Origin: Adiantum capillus-veneris
Lineage: Eukaryota > Streptophyta > Polypodiopsida > Polypodiales > Pteridaceae
NCBI GenBank assembly: GCA_014529385.2
Contig: CM043946.1
Span: 39,625,558-39,689,557 of the forward strand
Length of the DNA stretch: 64,000 bases
Direction: 5' to 3'
Part shown: positions 1 to 12,053 of the stretch, piece after piece
Position numbering within the stretch: position 1 is the first letter of the stretch
Layout: the number at the start of each line of letters is the position of its first letter
Position numbers and translations under genes: made by a program
Notes under the pieces: generated by a model
Databases searched by the model: none
What the model was told of the DNA's origin: nothing
What the model saw: only the letters and a program-made list of their open reading frames with translations

Positions 1-164
1 TAGTGGCTTGCAAACATATACACCACACTATCTACTGGTGACACTGCCAATCACATTGGTAGCACTATTGTTTGTAGGGAGTCCATTGATTATAGAGTAC
101 TGACATGGTGCATGGTAGCCAACTTATAAGTAAGCTCCTTATAATATAAGTCACAAGGAAGCCA

Positions 165-1300
165 AGGAGGTTGAGTGGCAACTTTTTGACTACTTCCGTT
201 GTGGTTTCATTCAACCAAGTTCTTCACCATGGGTGGCACCAATTTTATTTTAAAAAAAGGATGGATCCATGCCTAGATAGACTATTGTGCCTTGAACATA
301 GTGAGCATTAAGAGCAAGTATCCTATCTCAAGGATGGGTGAGTTATTTGATCAGCTTAAGGGATCTTGGTATTTCTCTAAGAGAGATTTATGCGTCAGCT
401 ATCATCAAGTTCAGCAGATATTCCAAAGGATGCTTTCCATATAAGATCTAGGAATTGCAAGTTCTTAGTTATGCCTTTTGGTTTAACTAACTCTTTAGCC
501 ACTTCCATGACCACGATGGATGATATGTTACGACCACATCCAAGGAATCATTGTTTTCCTAGATGAAATTTTGTTCTATAGTGCTACTAAAGAAGAGCAT
601 GTAAGGAACCTCAAATTGGTGTTCAATCTACAACAAGAGGACAAGTTTTATGCAAAGCTCAGAGTGTAATTTTCTACAAACCAAAATCAACTACTTGGGA
701 CATGTTATCTTTATGCTAGTCTTCAAATGGATCCAACCAAGTTTGATGTGATTTTATAATGGCCTCATCCATTATAAATCACATCATAATTCTAGGTACA
801 ACAAGGTATTACCATAAACGCGCCAACAATTATGCTAAGACAGCAGTTCCTATGATGAACCAATTGAAGAATCAAGGCAAGGCTTTCAATCGCTGCGAAG
901 AGCAAAAAGCTAAAGGTAGCTTTGACTACGACACCCATTCTAGCTATTGTTGATCCTCTCAAACTGTTTGTACTTGATATGAATGCAGGTAACAAAGCTG
1001 TAGGTGCAATATTACAATAATAAATATGAGCTATTTCTTTTAAAAGAAAGAATAAATAGTCTACCCAACAAGATTACTTTGCTTATGAGTGCAAGCTTCA
1101 TGCAATCTTAAATTGCATTGAACACGTTGTTGGTAACCTTAGAGGACATTCTTGAGGAAAAAATCTTTGTTATCATGTAAATTGCAAGAGTTGACACACT
1201 ACATGCTCAAAGACATGGTTCTAAGTATGTTTCTGAGTAGCCATAGAAAGAGATTAAGAAGGGTGGGTTGAGGAAGTTTCTTCGTTGATAGCAACATTGT
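165..1300 (+). pseudogene. Ty3/gypsy reverse transcriptase-RNase H remnant
   Basis: Pieced together across frames, the translation gives recognisable Ty3 RT blocks. They are a palm entry segment (SSPWVAP near 210-240), CLDYCALN (near 270-295), YPISRMGELFDQL (near 325-360), MPFGLTN (near 470-490) and a degenerate VFLDEILFYS (near 555-580) where VFxDDIxIYS is expected. An RNase H start with PILAIVDPLKLFVLD lies at about 935-980. Stops and frameshifts occur throughout, so nothing is translatable. Neither LTRs, gag nor integrase are visible beside it, so this is an old internal fragment. The family call rests on motif order and is sound; the exact ends are approximate. Confidence 0.8.
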
Positions 1301-1351
1301 CATTAAAACTTAAAGAAAAACTATGCTACTTAAACTATGAACCATGCTCTA

Positions 1352-1660
1352 CTAAGGAGCACATCTACATAACTCATGCCTCACTTGGAAATCCAAGTGC
1401 ATGAGATGTCCTTGAATTTCCACAAGAAGATTCTTAACCTCTATATCCCACACCTCCTTAGTCGGCCAAGTCATAAGAGAAAAAACATAGTGGTGTGAGC
1501 TTGGAGTCTCTGGTAAATTAAGCTTCTTGATTAGCTTATAATTCAAGAAATTTTTCATGGCACCATCATCAATTAGTACACCTTGAAAAGTTCCATGCAT
1601 ACATACGAGCACATGAGGTTCGAGGAAAGGTTTCCCTGCAAAGCAATAGTCAAGCAACAC
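1352..1660 (-). pseudogene. Retropepsin-like fragment of a Ty3 element (antisense)
   Basis: An open 102-codon stretch contains GVLIDDGAMKNFLNYKLIKK (about residues 27-46). This matches the flap-to-active-site block of plant retropepsins (LIDxGAxxNF...L.LP). The usual D-S/T-G triad reads DDG here. The frame opens directly against other remnants, with no start context or flanking pol in frame, so it is a broken piece rather than a gene. It could also be a domesticated retropepsin exon, but nothing supports expression. Confidence 0.55.
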
Positions 1661-1779
1661 TCATGAAGATCCTTCATGTGAGCAACCTCCACCTGAAGGT
1701 ACTTGGAAGAGGAGTTAAAGGGTAGTAACTAAACCATCTTTCCTTCCCCCAATATGATAGCAGCACTCCCAAGTGAGAA

Positions 1780-2490
1780 CATAAATACATTGGTATATTA
1801 TTGATCAGATAAACTACCATCCCAATCTGCATTTATGTAATCATAGAGCTGCATCTATGTACTTACCCCATAAAAGTGTGCATAATCTAATGCAGCACTC
1901 ACATAGCACAATCTGCATCTCATTGCTCCAAATGTGGCTCTTGGGAAATTACATAAACTAGCTCTCAGGACCAATTGTATAGAAATTATTTGATTGTGAG
2001 TTAGTCGATTAGATTAGGCTACCCAAAATTGTTCTATACATGGTAGCATTCTCATGCAAATCTCCCACATTAGCACACACCTTTAAATTCTGATCCAAGG
2101 GCATAACAATAGGCTCACAATTAGCCATGCCATGCTCTGACATCATATTTTATGTAGATTGCCTTTGTGATTGTCATATGCCCTATTTTGTGCATACAAT
2201 CTCAATCCCCAAAAAGTAATAAAGCTCTCTTGAATCCTTTATGTCAAACTCCTTCTTTAAGAGACTTTTGCATGCTCAAATATAGTCTCATGATTATCAA
2301 CATCAATTAAAATCATCAAAATAGATGCATATAATCACAATACCTATCTCATTCTCTAGCACATATAAGGAGTGATGAGCATCAATCATACAAAAACCAA
2401 TAGTAAATGTATAGGTTGCAATCCTCACATGCTAAGCTCTAAGGGCTTGATTCAACCCATAAAGTGCTTTCCTCAACTTATATACATACT
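1780..2490 (-). pseudogene. Ty1/Copia reverse transcriptase remnant (antisense)
   Basis: Read on the minus strand from about 2480 downward, there is KYVYKLRKALYGLNQA (the Copia KLYGLKQAPR block). Next comes SLKKEFDIKDSRELYYFLGI near 2260-2200 (the FxMKDLGxxxxFLGI block), then a GSLI-like segment near 2000. The RNase H entry INADWDGSLSDQ lies at about 1835-1800. Several stops and frameshifts separate these blocks. It is a decayed Copia pol 3' half. The YVDD block is not recognisable. Confidence 0.75.
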
Positions 2491-2499
2491 TATTCTTGC

Positions 2500-4190
2500 A
2501 AGTGACCATGCAAGAACACATTCTTTACATAGGTACATTAATCATTTTATTTGTACTAACCTGACACATGCCATTGAAAGCAGAGATACATGCAACCAAA
2601 ACTATAACTACTATTAATTTTATGGTTATTTATGTAATTGTTTATTATTGAGTAGATTGGGGGTAGTTTTATGAGCCATATTGGCTAGACGATCAAAATT
2701 TTAGCAACTAGAAAAGTATAAAGGGTAGCTATTGTAAATTGAACCTAAGTTTTTGGATATTAGAAGTGAGGGCTTTGTCACTTTGAGTACTATGTCTACC
2801 TCTTTATTCTTGTGCTTGTATCTCTCTCGTGTAAAGTGCCATTGTGGGTCCGTAACTGACATTGCAATTACAGGGGAAAGCTATTCAATTTAACATAAGT
2901 CTTTAACAAAGTTTCTATATTTTGCTTGATTTATGCATTTGTTTGGAATTCCAGGTATAGCAGAGGACAGGGCTCCCTTAAACAAAGCTATTGAGTGTAC
3001 TAGACTTATAAACCGACCTACTAAAAATAGTCCACATCTATCAGGCATGATCTTTTTAGTGCCAAATCGAAGCTTTGAAACCAAAAAGTGGTTATATTTG
3101 CTCTTTTTTACCTTTCTAACAACTTTGGTTTTGTTTGAAGCTCTTTAGCTTAGTGAAATAGGCACGTGTGCTTGCGGCTAAAATACTAAGTTTTGGTGAT
3201 TGACACTCATTAAAGATTGTCACTTGAGAGTAGTAAGTTGTGATTGGGCTTTCCAAGGGATTGACAAACTCTTGTAGCATCTATGCACTAGTGGAGCCAG
3301 CTATGTCTCATGGATTGATAAATGTTAATCCATGTTTTTGCTTTGCTACCATAGATATGGTGAGGCTTGGTAGTCAGCCCGCGACATTTTGGCATTGTTA
3401 CTAAGGATGAAGCAACTTGAACTAGAAAAAAATACGTACTTTAGTTCTTGGTCCAAAGCTTCTTCTATGTACTTTATTTCTTTGTCCAAAGCTTCTTCTA
3501 GGTCCCTCTAGAGTAGTCAACCCTTACTTTCTCTTAGCACATGGTTGCAGAGTGGTTTTTGCTAGCTATGTTAGTGTAGATATATCAAAGTTAGACTAGT
3601 GTTGGATATTTGAGGCTTGTCAATAAGTTTAAGATAAGTTTACAAGATCTACATTGAGTCAAGTTTTGATTTTTCTCTTATTCTTCACATTCTTTTTCCT
3701 TTTCAGTTTTCAGTAAGAGTAGGGTAAGTAAAAACCTATCAAGAATGCATCTTAGATAAAAACATAGAACAACAACAAAATCCAATCAAGTCCACTATTA
3801 GGTGCACCTAATAATGACCCCCCTAATCTCTGTACACTTTCCTCATTTTGACCTCATGGAAAATATCAAAAAATCATAGAAACTCCATGCATGATGAAAA
3901 ATTGTGAATTGGATTCATAAATTTGGTGCCTTGCTATAAGGCATGCCTAAGAGCTAGCACAATGACTACTTTTAAACATTTGACAACACCATAACTCTTC
4001 AATTATCACTAAGAACACATCCATATGCAAAAAGTGTTAAGGTGGATAGATTAGTGTGCCATTCATGGAAGTGCCATGCTTGGAAAGGTTAGTGTAAAGC
4101 TTGAGAGAGATACAATTGCACAATAGAGTAGATGTGAAATAGGTTGATTATATTGCACCTAAAAGAGATTGGAGCTGCTTATATGCTAGC
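2500..4190. other. AT-rich non-coding stretch
   Basis: No domain, exon or transposon terminus was recognised. The short ORFs here (for example 2933-3148) show no known motif and no codon structure, and are treated as chance. The stretch may be decayed LTR or untranslated retroelement DNA. Confidence 0.4.
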
Positions 4191-4194
4191 TTGT

Positions 4195-4366
4195 CACATG
4201 CACCTTGCCTACTGCACATGCTACATACACACATAAGTTACTTTCTTACATACACCTCTTGCCTCCATAAAGGGATACACATGCTCCACATGACTTTTAG
4301 ATTAGGGGGCTTTTCTATGGGCGTGAGGTGCGAAAAAGTCCACAACCCCAACAATCCTCCCCTTGT
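4195..4366 (-). mobile_element. Antisense LTR edge and polypurine tract of a Copia-like element
   Basis: Reverse-complemented, the sequence reads a purine tract CAAGGGGAGGAT followed by TGTTGGGGTTGTGGAC. This is the usual PPT then LTR 5' end (TG start, at 4353 on the plus strand). A TATAAGCAGC-like TATA element lies about 160-180 bp into the putative LTR. The other LTR edge was not located, so the left limit is arbitrary. Confidence 0.45.
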
Positions 4367-4559
4367 GGCTTTTGTAACATAGCACTCACACAAAATATCC
4401 TCCCCTCAAAACACACTAGTGGGCAGGTACACGATTTTGCCTCCCCTTGACACAGAGGGTGTAGGCACACAAACCTCCCTTGGAACAAAGTAGGATATGA
4501 AACACAAAATACCCCAAACACAATGTGGTATCACACTCCCTACAACACAAATGAGGGTT

Positions 4560-5115
4560 GTCCTTCTTGTCGAAGTCATTCTGATTCGTCATAAGAAGCC
4601 ATGCCGACTTTTTGCCTTGCCTTTGTAGTGATTGTTGTTAGAAGTTCTTGGTGGCTTGGATGGATATCTGCAATAGTTTGTAGAGTGGTTGGTTTGTCCA
4701 TAGTTAATACAAGGGTTGACAGAAAAACAATTGTAGAGAGTTACTTGCCCGTGTCACAATGTGTACACTTGAGGTTCTTTTCAAGATACATTTCTTTGAA
4801 GAACCTCCAATGTAAGCTCCTCCATTTGTGCTACTATTGGTGCCTTTTATCTTCTTTCCAAAAGCATGTAAAGATTTTATAACATCTTTAAGAGAGGGTA
4901 TGTCATCCTTATCCTTGAAAACAACTATAATTTGTCCCTATACTTCATCTAGGAGTGCTTTTAGAAGCACCACTACTTGATCATCTTTGTCTAGAGCACA
5001 TTGGATGCAGGTGAGCTATGTGCATATGCTCTTAAGACAATTGTCTAAGGATGCAATGTCTTCATTAGGTTCTATGCTTAGGCTATAGAGTTCCATTTTA
5101 AGAGATATTATTAAG
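4560..5115 (-). pseudogene. Ty1/Copia gag (UBN2-type) remnant, antisense
   Basis: On the minus strand from about 5100 the frames give MELYSLSIEPNEDIASL, then LDKDDQVVVLLKALLDEV, then KDDIPSLKDVIKSL. This order matches the UBN2 capsid domain of Copia gag. A partial zinc knuckle, KCTHCDTGK, lies near 4770-4745, with its last His and Cys lost. Two or more in-frame stops break the frame. Together with the PPT/LTR edge at 4353, this suggests an antisense Copia with most of pol deleted, although the two pieces could be unrelated. Confidence 0.65.
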
Positions 5116-5930
5116 TGTTTGGATTTCAAGTGTCCATTTTATTGTTTCATTGATATGTTGATTATTGATTTAGTATTCTTTAAAATATGCATGGCTTCCA
5201 CAACAGCTTTAGTTCAAGAGGGCAACACAATGGATACACTGTCATGAGTACACTAGATATAACCAAGATAAAGATACCTTGTTTCAAGGTTTCTTAGGCC
5301 CCTTTTCGTAAGGAAACAAATGGACAAACCAACACAAATTCAACTAAAGAAGTTGGGCAATGGATATGAGTACTTTTTTGCAGATCCTTATCACACACTC
5401 TGCTGGGCATAGAAGAAGGGGACTTTGTTTTAGCAACCAAGGCCATGATTTCTTTCCTTGGGAGTATGGGCAACCTCTCCATCCCTTCCTCTGCATTTTT
5501 TAAAAGCAAATTATTGCATTTACTTGGCCATAGACATTGCATCTCCCTCTCATGTGGTATTGGCATGCCTGGACATGCTTAGTTATCATATTGCAAGCAT
5601 GATCTACCCGCACAATACATGGTCCACTAGCAGATAGTGCTCTTAAAAACTTTTTAGCTCTCTAATGATAAATACTTGCAAATTATCTCATAGATGACCA
5701 TTATACGTCCTTTTCAAGCATTTATAACGACATCAAAACTAGAATTCTAGGTTTGTTGGCTTTCAAATAAAAAAGATACCCTTCTTTGGTATAAATTCGG
5801 TTTAGAAAAATGATAAAATGACTCTCCATATCATATACTATTTGATAAGCATAGTGGCTTACAAATCTAAGTTGAGGGGCATTTTTAATAAACATGCACT
5901 TTGTTGTAAACATCTTGAAAGCATATAGTA
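5116..5930. other. Non-coding stretch with one unrecognised 90-codon ORF
   Basis: An open frame on the minus strand (5294-5566) begins MPIPHEREMQCLWPSKC and has no recognisable domain. It sits just 5' of the antisense Copia gag and might be leader or gag N-terminal sequence. Nothing else was seen. Confidence 0.35.
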
Positions 5931-6190
5931 GAGGTGTGTGAGTGTTTATATGACAGCTTAAAATCTGAGCTTTTAGGCATGTATCAAAAACATGTTGTAA
6001 TTGCTATAAAGAGCTTTAAAACGTATAGTCATCCAGGGCGACATGGATGGCTAGAGAGAGATTCACCTTTTTTGAATGTTCACCTCCTCTCCCTCTCTCT
6101 AGCCATGCACGGCGGCGCATAGGGGTACAAAAAGGTTCATATTTATACAAGGTCATGAAGCTCTCTCTAGCCATGCAAGACAACGTGTAT

Positions 6191-6385
6191 GGCTATAGAT
6201 GAACGATGGTACGTATGGATAGTTCATATTTATAAAGGGTGAAGCCAGTGTTCAGGAAAAAGAGAAGAAGAACAATGCGTATGGCTATAGATGAATGGTG
6301 GTGCGGTATGGATATAGAGAGGTTCATATTTATAAAGGGTGAATCCAGTGTTCGGGAAAAAGAGAAGAAGAGAAGAAGAAGAACA
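6191..6385. repeat. Diverged tandem repeat, about 90-100 bp unit, two copies
   Basis: Both copies begin GGCTATAGATGAA (6191 and 6282) and share TTCATATTTATAAAGGGTGAA and CCAGTGTTC followed by GGAAAAAGAGAAGAAG. Variants of the phrase ATGCACGATGG / ATGGCTAGAGAGAG recur before and after it between about 6045 and 6640. This makes a loose minisatellite field around the GA tracts. Confidence 0.7.
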
Positions 6386-6444
6386 TTACTTTAATGTTGT
6401 AGGAAACTATCTGAAGAGGAGAGATGCACGATGGTGTGCATTGC

Positions 6445-6445
<1 letters not shown>

Positions 6446-6511
<66 letters not shown>
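6446..6511. repeat. (GA)n microsatellite
   Basis: More than 30 uninterrupted GA units. The Arg-Glu repeat ORF across it is an artefact of the microsatellite. Confidence 0.95.
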
Positions 6512-6516
<5 letters not shown>

Positions 6517-6634
6517 AAGCCCACATTGAGTTGTAAAGCTTAATTTAGCCATGCACAGTGGCATGGACCAATATAGAGAGAAAGAGAGCGAGAGAAATAG
6601 AGCTCACATTGAGATGCACGATGGCATGCATGGC

Positions 6635-6636
<2 letters not shown>

Positions 6637-6688
<52 letters not shown>

Positions 6689-6728
6689 ATTATCTTCCTC
6701 CGAGGTCAAATATGACCTATGGGACCAA
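6637..6728 (-). mobile_element. LINE-like 3' end with (TC)n tail, antisense
   Basis: On the minus strand the block reads GGTCCCATAGGTCATATTTGACCTCGGAGGAAGATAATAAAATC in the order shared with copies at 47110-47150 and 49702-49757, and then runs into (TC)n. A conserved 3' block followed by a simple-repeat tail is what non-LTR retrotransposons leave behind. The body of the element is not recognisable here. Confidence 0.55.
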
Positions 6729-6869
6729 AGCTACATGTGATGTAGTATGTGTATGGCTGATGAGTGACTCTTGATGCTCCAAAATTGTGATGATGAGAGT
6801 CTCAATGGAGAGACCACACTGTGGTGGCTGGGAGAGGAAAGTGTGTAAGTCTAAGTCATGGCTGAAAAT

Positions 6870-6955
6870 TGTCAGGAAATATGACGTAGCTAAGTAGATA
6901 ATTGAGTAGATTACTTAATGGAGAGAGATAATTTACACACACAAGAGATTATAAA

Positions 6956-6986
<31 letters not shown>

Positions 6987-7632
6987 GATAGAGAGAGAGA
7001 GAGAGAGAGAGTACACACGATATACGTGGTTCACCCAATGTGGGCTATGTCCACGGGAAAGCAGCCACTCAATGGCTTTAGTACTTCAAAACAAGAAGTA
7101 GGTTACAAAGGGATTTTACCCTTTTGGAGCTCCCGCCTTGCTTCACTCTCATCACCTCACACCCACCTTGTTGCATCAACTTCACACTATGAAATGTGTG
7201 TAGAAATGGCCTCCTCTTATAGGCCAAAAGGGCTTCTCTCTCTCATGAGAGGCAGCCATGTGTAGCCGCCCTTGTGTGGATAAGGCCAAATCGGACCCTC
7301 CAATCCGCCCATGTGTGGTCGCCCTTGAGAGGACAAGCCTGCTTTTGAATTTGGCCACCGGCCACCGGGCATTGACTTCCGACCACCGACCACCGGCCAA
7401 CCGACCGATCGTTTTCCGACCACTTTCCGGTAGCCATCCGATCATAATATTCTGATGAAAAGGAATATTCCGACTGCTGCGGTTAAAATTTTGGTTTCCG
7501 GCGAGTGATTTTATTTTTCGGCGAGTAATTTAGGCTTCACGCACGATGGCTTCTCCTCATAATGGGGGCCTTACAAATGTGCGTTTTTAACAAAGAAAAT
7601 TACAAGGGATAAATCAGGCTCCATACTTAACA
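6870..7632 (-). mobile_element. 3' LTR of antisense Tork-like Copia element
   Basis: On the plus strand the block starts TGTCAGGAAA and ends CTTAACA, so in the element's sense it runs TGTTAAG...CCTGACA. The element's polypurine tract (TAGTGGGAGAT in its sense) lies immediately outside at 7633-7645. The TACGTGGTTCACC and GCTATGTCCACGGG blocks near 7022-7055 are shared by many plant Copia LTRs. The inner end is secure because it abuts the PPT; the outer end (6870) is chosen from the TG dinucleotide and is less certain. The 5' LTR was not found. Confidence 0.65.
6960..7011. repeat. (TA)n followed by (GA)n microsatellite
   Basis: About 13 TA units run directly into about 12 GA units. It lies inside the antisense Copia LTR. 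Confidence 0.9.
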
Positions 7633-7689
7633 ATCTCCCACTAGGAGACTGATCTCCAAACCAAACCTGTGACTGCTTTCCATCATGGC

Positions 7690-10056
7690 TTTTTATCCTT
7701 GAATGCCGATTGAAGATGAGCAAAAGCTCAACTTCTCCTTGTTGACCACCTTTGTAAACATGTCTGTAGGATTTTCACTTGTATGCACCTTTCTTAGCTT
7801 TAGCTATCCCTCTTCCAAAAGAGTGCGTATGAAGTGATAGCTCACCTCAATGTGCTTTGTCCTTGAATGAAAGGTTGAGTTCTTTGCAAGATGGATAGCA
7901 CTTTGGCTATCACTGTACAAGACACAATTGTCTTGTTTGAATCCAAGCTCTTCTAAGAATCTATGAAGCCACAGATTTTCTTTGCTTGCCTCCATCATTG
8001 CTACATACTCTACTTCCGTGGTAGAAAGTGAGACCACTTTCTGCATCTTTGAAGCCCAGCTTACTATTGTGCCTCCAACCGTGAAGACATAGCCAGTAGT
8101 GCTCCTTCGAGTATCTTTGTCACCTGCCATATCTGCATCAGCATACCCTTCTAGAAAAATATCAGTTCCTCCAAAATACAAGTCCCTTTTAGATACCTAA
8201 GTATCCACTTCACAGCTTGCCAATGCTCTTTACCTGGGTTGTCCATGAACCTACTTACAACTCCCACTGCATGTGCAATGTCTGGCCTTGTCCAGACCAT
8301 AGCATACATAAGAGAACCTACCATTGCATCATATTGAGCTTTAGACATATAGGCTATCTCCTCTTGTGTCTTTGGACACATATCCTTGGTTAGTTTAAAG
8401 TGACCAGCCAAAGGTGTAGAAATCGTTTTTGCATTTTGCATTGCAAACCTTTCTAGTACCTTCTTGATATAATCCTCTTGAGATAGCTTTATTGTCTTCT
8501 TCGTCCTTTCCCTTGATATCTTCATTCCAAGTATCCTCTTTGCAGCACCAAAATCTTTCATTGAAAAAGATTTAGACACCTCCTCTTTTAGGTCTTTGAT
8601 GTCCTGCATGTTAGCACTTGCAATCAGCATGTCATCAACATACAACATTAGGATGGTGAACTTCCTATCTCCCAAATTCTTTGTGTAGACGCAGTGATCC
8701 GAGTTGCATCTTCTGAATCCATGATCTGACATGCATCGATCGAACTTCAAGTACCATTGTATTGATGCTTGCTTTACACCATACAATTTTTTTCTAATTT
8801 GCAAACCATTTTCTCCTTACCTTTTACTTCATACCCATTTACATCCATTTGCTCAAGATTTAAATAATGAGAAACCTAATTGAGTTCATTTTTACAACAA
8901 GAGAAAATATTTCATTGAAGGCAATACCGAGAAAACCCTTTTACCACAAGCCTAGACTTGTACCTTTTCTTCCCACCTTCTTCTTCCTTTAGATTGTACA
9001 CCCATTCATTTTGAAGTGCCCGCTTACCTTTAGGCAACTTAACCAACTCCCATGTTTGGTTGCGATGTAATGAGTCCATCTCCACTTGCATGCTCTTCAT
9101 CCATTTTTCTTTGGATTCGTGTTGCATAGCTTCTTCGTATGATTCCTGCTCTCCAGAATCTGAGATCAAGAGATGGTTGAAGGAAGGAACAAACCTTTCT
9201 GGAGGTCTACTTGCTCTTGTAGATCTTTGGGGAATAGGTTGAGGCTCATCATTTGGTTGACGTTGTTGCACATTGTCACCGTTTGCAATCCTTGAGTCTT
9301 CACCGTCCTCAAGCTCCATGTACTCATCACTTGTTTCTTTTGTTTGTTTTCTTTCCAAGTAACCTTTGTACATATTTTGTTCGTTAAAAATTACATCCCT
9401 ACTCCTTAAGATTTTACCATCTTCAGGATTCCATAGGCGATACCCAAAGTCACCTTCTCCATAGCCAATGAAGAAACACTTTTTGGACTTTGCATCTAGC
9501 TTTGAGCTTAGGCTTCTATCTATGTGCATGAAAGCCTCACACCCAAACACTTTGAGAAATGCATAATTCACCGGTTTACGTGTCCATTCCTCTTCTGGAA
9601 CTCCCCCATCCAATGCCGTTGAGGGTGATCGGTTGATTAAGTACACAGACGTACTTACAGCTTTTGCCCAAAGCTCAAGCGGTAGGCTTGCATGTAGCCG
9701 CATGCTTTGTGCTCGCTCCATGATTGTCCTGTTCATCCTTTCCAAAATCCCATTTTATTGAGGTGTCCTTGGGGTTTTCCTTTGCCTCCGAATGCCATTG
9801 CTAGCACAAAAGCTTTCAAAAGCTTGGCTGCAATACTCGCCTCCATTGTCATATCTGAGGCATTTAACCTTGGTACCTGTTTCATTCTCCACAAAGGCTT
9901 TCCACCTTTGAAATATGGAAAATACATCGGACTTATTCTTCATGACATAAACCCATGCTTTTCTAGTCGCATCTCCTATGAATGTTACATAGTACAACGA
10001 GCCACCAAGTGTGTACCCTCAGGACCCCAAACATCAGAATGAACCAACTCAAGTTT
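7690..10056 (-). pseudogene. Copia (Tork-like) pol: integrase, RT, RNase H; 5' part cut off
   Basis: In element order the integrase core comes first: YYVTFIGDATRKAWVY near 10000, KCLRYDNGGEYCSQAF near 9850, and ERMNRTIMERAQSM near 9740. The post-core block RNLLK-like SSKLDAKSKKCFFIGYG lies near 9480. The RT follows: WVYNLKEEEGGKK, KSRLVVKGFS, KKLYGVKQAS near 8780, LYVDDMLIAS near 8640. RNase H follows near 8130 with [17 protein letters not shown], and then [12 protein letters not shown]. Faults include a frameshift near 9740, loss of the RT palm segment after QMDV (near 8830; the KTAFLHGD block with its catalytic neighbourhood is missing), and a frameshift near 8160. The protein is interrupted at 10056 by a sense Ty3 element inside the segment preceding the integrase. 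Confidence 0.9.
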
Positions 10057-11636
10057 TGTCATAATAATCAATATCTAATTCTCCTAAATGATTTTCTCAT
10101 GTTAAACTGATCATTTAATATGGGGAAGTGCCAGGGCAGAAAAAGCTAGAATATTGGTTAAGCTAGCAGACCGGCCACAGTAGGGATCCAAAGGAGGGAA
10201 AATAGGGTCCAAAGGGGGGGCCATCTGCAAAAGAGCCATGTGCAACAATGGGCTAAAAAGACCCTAAGGTTCAGCCCATTAAGACTTCCAAAATGCTAAG
10301 GTTCCAAAATTCAAAGGTTGTGTCCAAAGGTCAACCCTAGGGAAAATTGGATGCTTTGTGTGTGACCAAAAAGTCTTTTCAAATCCCTACATAGGAGGGG
10401 GCGAGCCTTGGGAGTAGGGGATGAGAGAGAAAGTCACACACACACACACACACACAGGCTCCCTTTACACAAAGGGAATTAGGGACACATGTCAGCTCCC
10501 TAGCCCAGATGCCCACAAGGTGTGCCCAATTGCTATTGGATGGCCTTGGAGGTGGACCAATGAGAATTAGGCTAGAGTAAATCTAGTTTAACTAATTTAA
10601 AAACACTTAATAAAAGAACCAATGAAAATTAAGTCTCTTAGATGACTATTGGACAGTCTCCCAAGGGGTCCAATGAGCATTTAGCAGCCCAATGGCTTGC
10701 CTGATTCCTATTGGCCAGGAGGCAAAGGGGTCCAATGAGAGTTTAATTGAATTATTAATTAACCTAAAGCTCTCACAAAAGGGGAAAGGGGGACACATGT
10801 CAGAAGGCTATCAGTTATGCTGCTTAATAGTCATTGGCTTGACTCGGGGAGGGCCACTGAGGGTTGAGCAAAAGCAAATAGCAAGAGGGCTCGCCCAAGA
10901 GAGAGAGGGGGCTGATTTTTGCAAGGCATTATCACATACACAGTCTATGTGTGAATCAAAGAAGACTATCTCTTCCCAAGCTTTAATGGAGAGCTCATCA
11001 CCTACTCCAACCTTGTGAGATAGAAGCCTACATCGACACACTCTTGGCATGTGGATGCAAATCCAACCAAGAGCCAAGCTTCAATGCATGCTCATCTCCT
11101 CTACCATGCTAATTACTATGCTAAGCTATGCTAATATGAGTGATTATGTGAGGAGATGTACATCTTTCTCGTAAGATACTCCTTCTTCCTCTCAATCTAC
11201 TCTCATACCCTGCTAGCTCTCACCATCTTCGAAGGTGTGTGAGGTCTTGGGTCTGAGAACGGGTATAATTAAAGTTGTGTTTGCTAAGTGTTTTGCTTAG
11301 TGCATGAAGCTTTCATCTTCATTGCACTAGCTAGTCTTGAAGGAACACAAAGAATTGTATGGTACAATGTCTCTCTTGATGGGAGAAACCATAATACAAA
11401 GCCTTTTGGAGGGGGGACCGGCTCCATGCAAATCCAGTCCTCAACTGTTGTCAATAGTTTAATTTCTCTCTCTTTTGAAAGTATTGTTGATGCTATCTAA
11501 CTAGGTGTTATGCTTTTTGTTTCTCTCTCCACCCAAGCACTCTTGTAATTCTCATTAGGAATCTATTCTAATGAAATGCCCACTATGTTCATGCTAATTT
11601 CCGCTACACATAAGTTTTTAGACCATTAATGTTACA
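10057..11636 (+). mobile_element. 5' LTR of chromovirus element 1 (1580 bp)
   Basis: It starts TGTCATAATAATC and ends TAATGTTACA, one base before the primer site. It contains a (CA)n tract at 10434-10456 and is clearly homologous to the split LTR of element 2. Shared blocks include GGAGGGGGGACCGGCT (about 11407 here, about 40850 there) and the TG...ACA ends. The ORFs inside it (10692-11018, 11288-11500) are not thought to be coding. Confidence 0.88.
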
Positions 11637-11637
11637 T

Positions 11638-11655
11638 TGGTATCAGACCACAAGG
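11638..11655 (+). other. Primer binding site (initiator Met tRNA type)
   Basis: TGGTATCAGACCACAAGG follows the 5' LTR after a single T. Plant LTR elements commonly use TGGTATCAGAGC, complementary to the initiator methionine tRNA 3' end; this one matches in the first 10 bases. Confidence 0.85.
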
Positions 11656-12053
11656 TTTCTCTTTTCTTGCTGAAGAAGGGAGGTCCTCAAGCTAGCTATA
11701 AATGGTTGGTATTATTAATTGCCTGTGAGTAAGTAGAATAGGGATTTTTCAGCCTTGCAGTGTGCCTGCCTTTGTGCAGTTAACGGGGCATCACCGTCGG
11801 GAGCTATGGTCTTAATAGTGGAGTCCTGTGGGGCTTGCCTATGACTTAACCACTATTGAGCTATTAGAAGCTTGACAGGAGCCGGTGTTGTTTTGGTTTT
11901 GAACAACCCTCTCTTCTATTCCTTGCAATTAATGGTATTCGAGCCGCGGGTACAGTAGCTTGAGTGCTTTTTCTAAAGGGGTAAAGAGGAGTAGCAACTA
12001 GGGCTTGAAGTGCCAAAGTACACCTAAAACGTTTACACCAAAAAGTTGTTAGA

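Noticed and set aside
6339-6740. ORFs encoding long Arg-Glu repeats
   Set aside because: They are translations of (GA)n microsatellites; both strands give repeat peptides and there is no start context or domain.
7182-7455. Four overlapping ORFs in the GC-rich part of the antisense LTR
   Set aside because: Open in several frames because of CCGGCCACCG-type repeats; inside an LTR; no domain.
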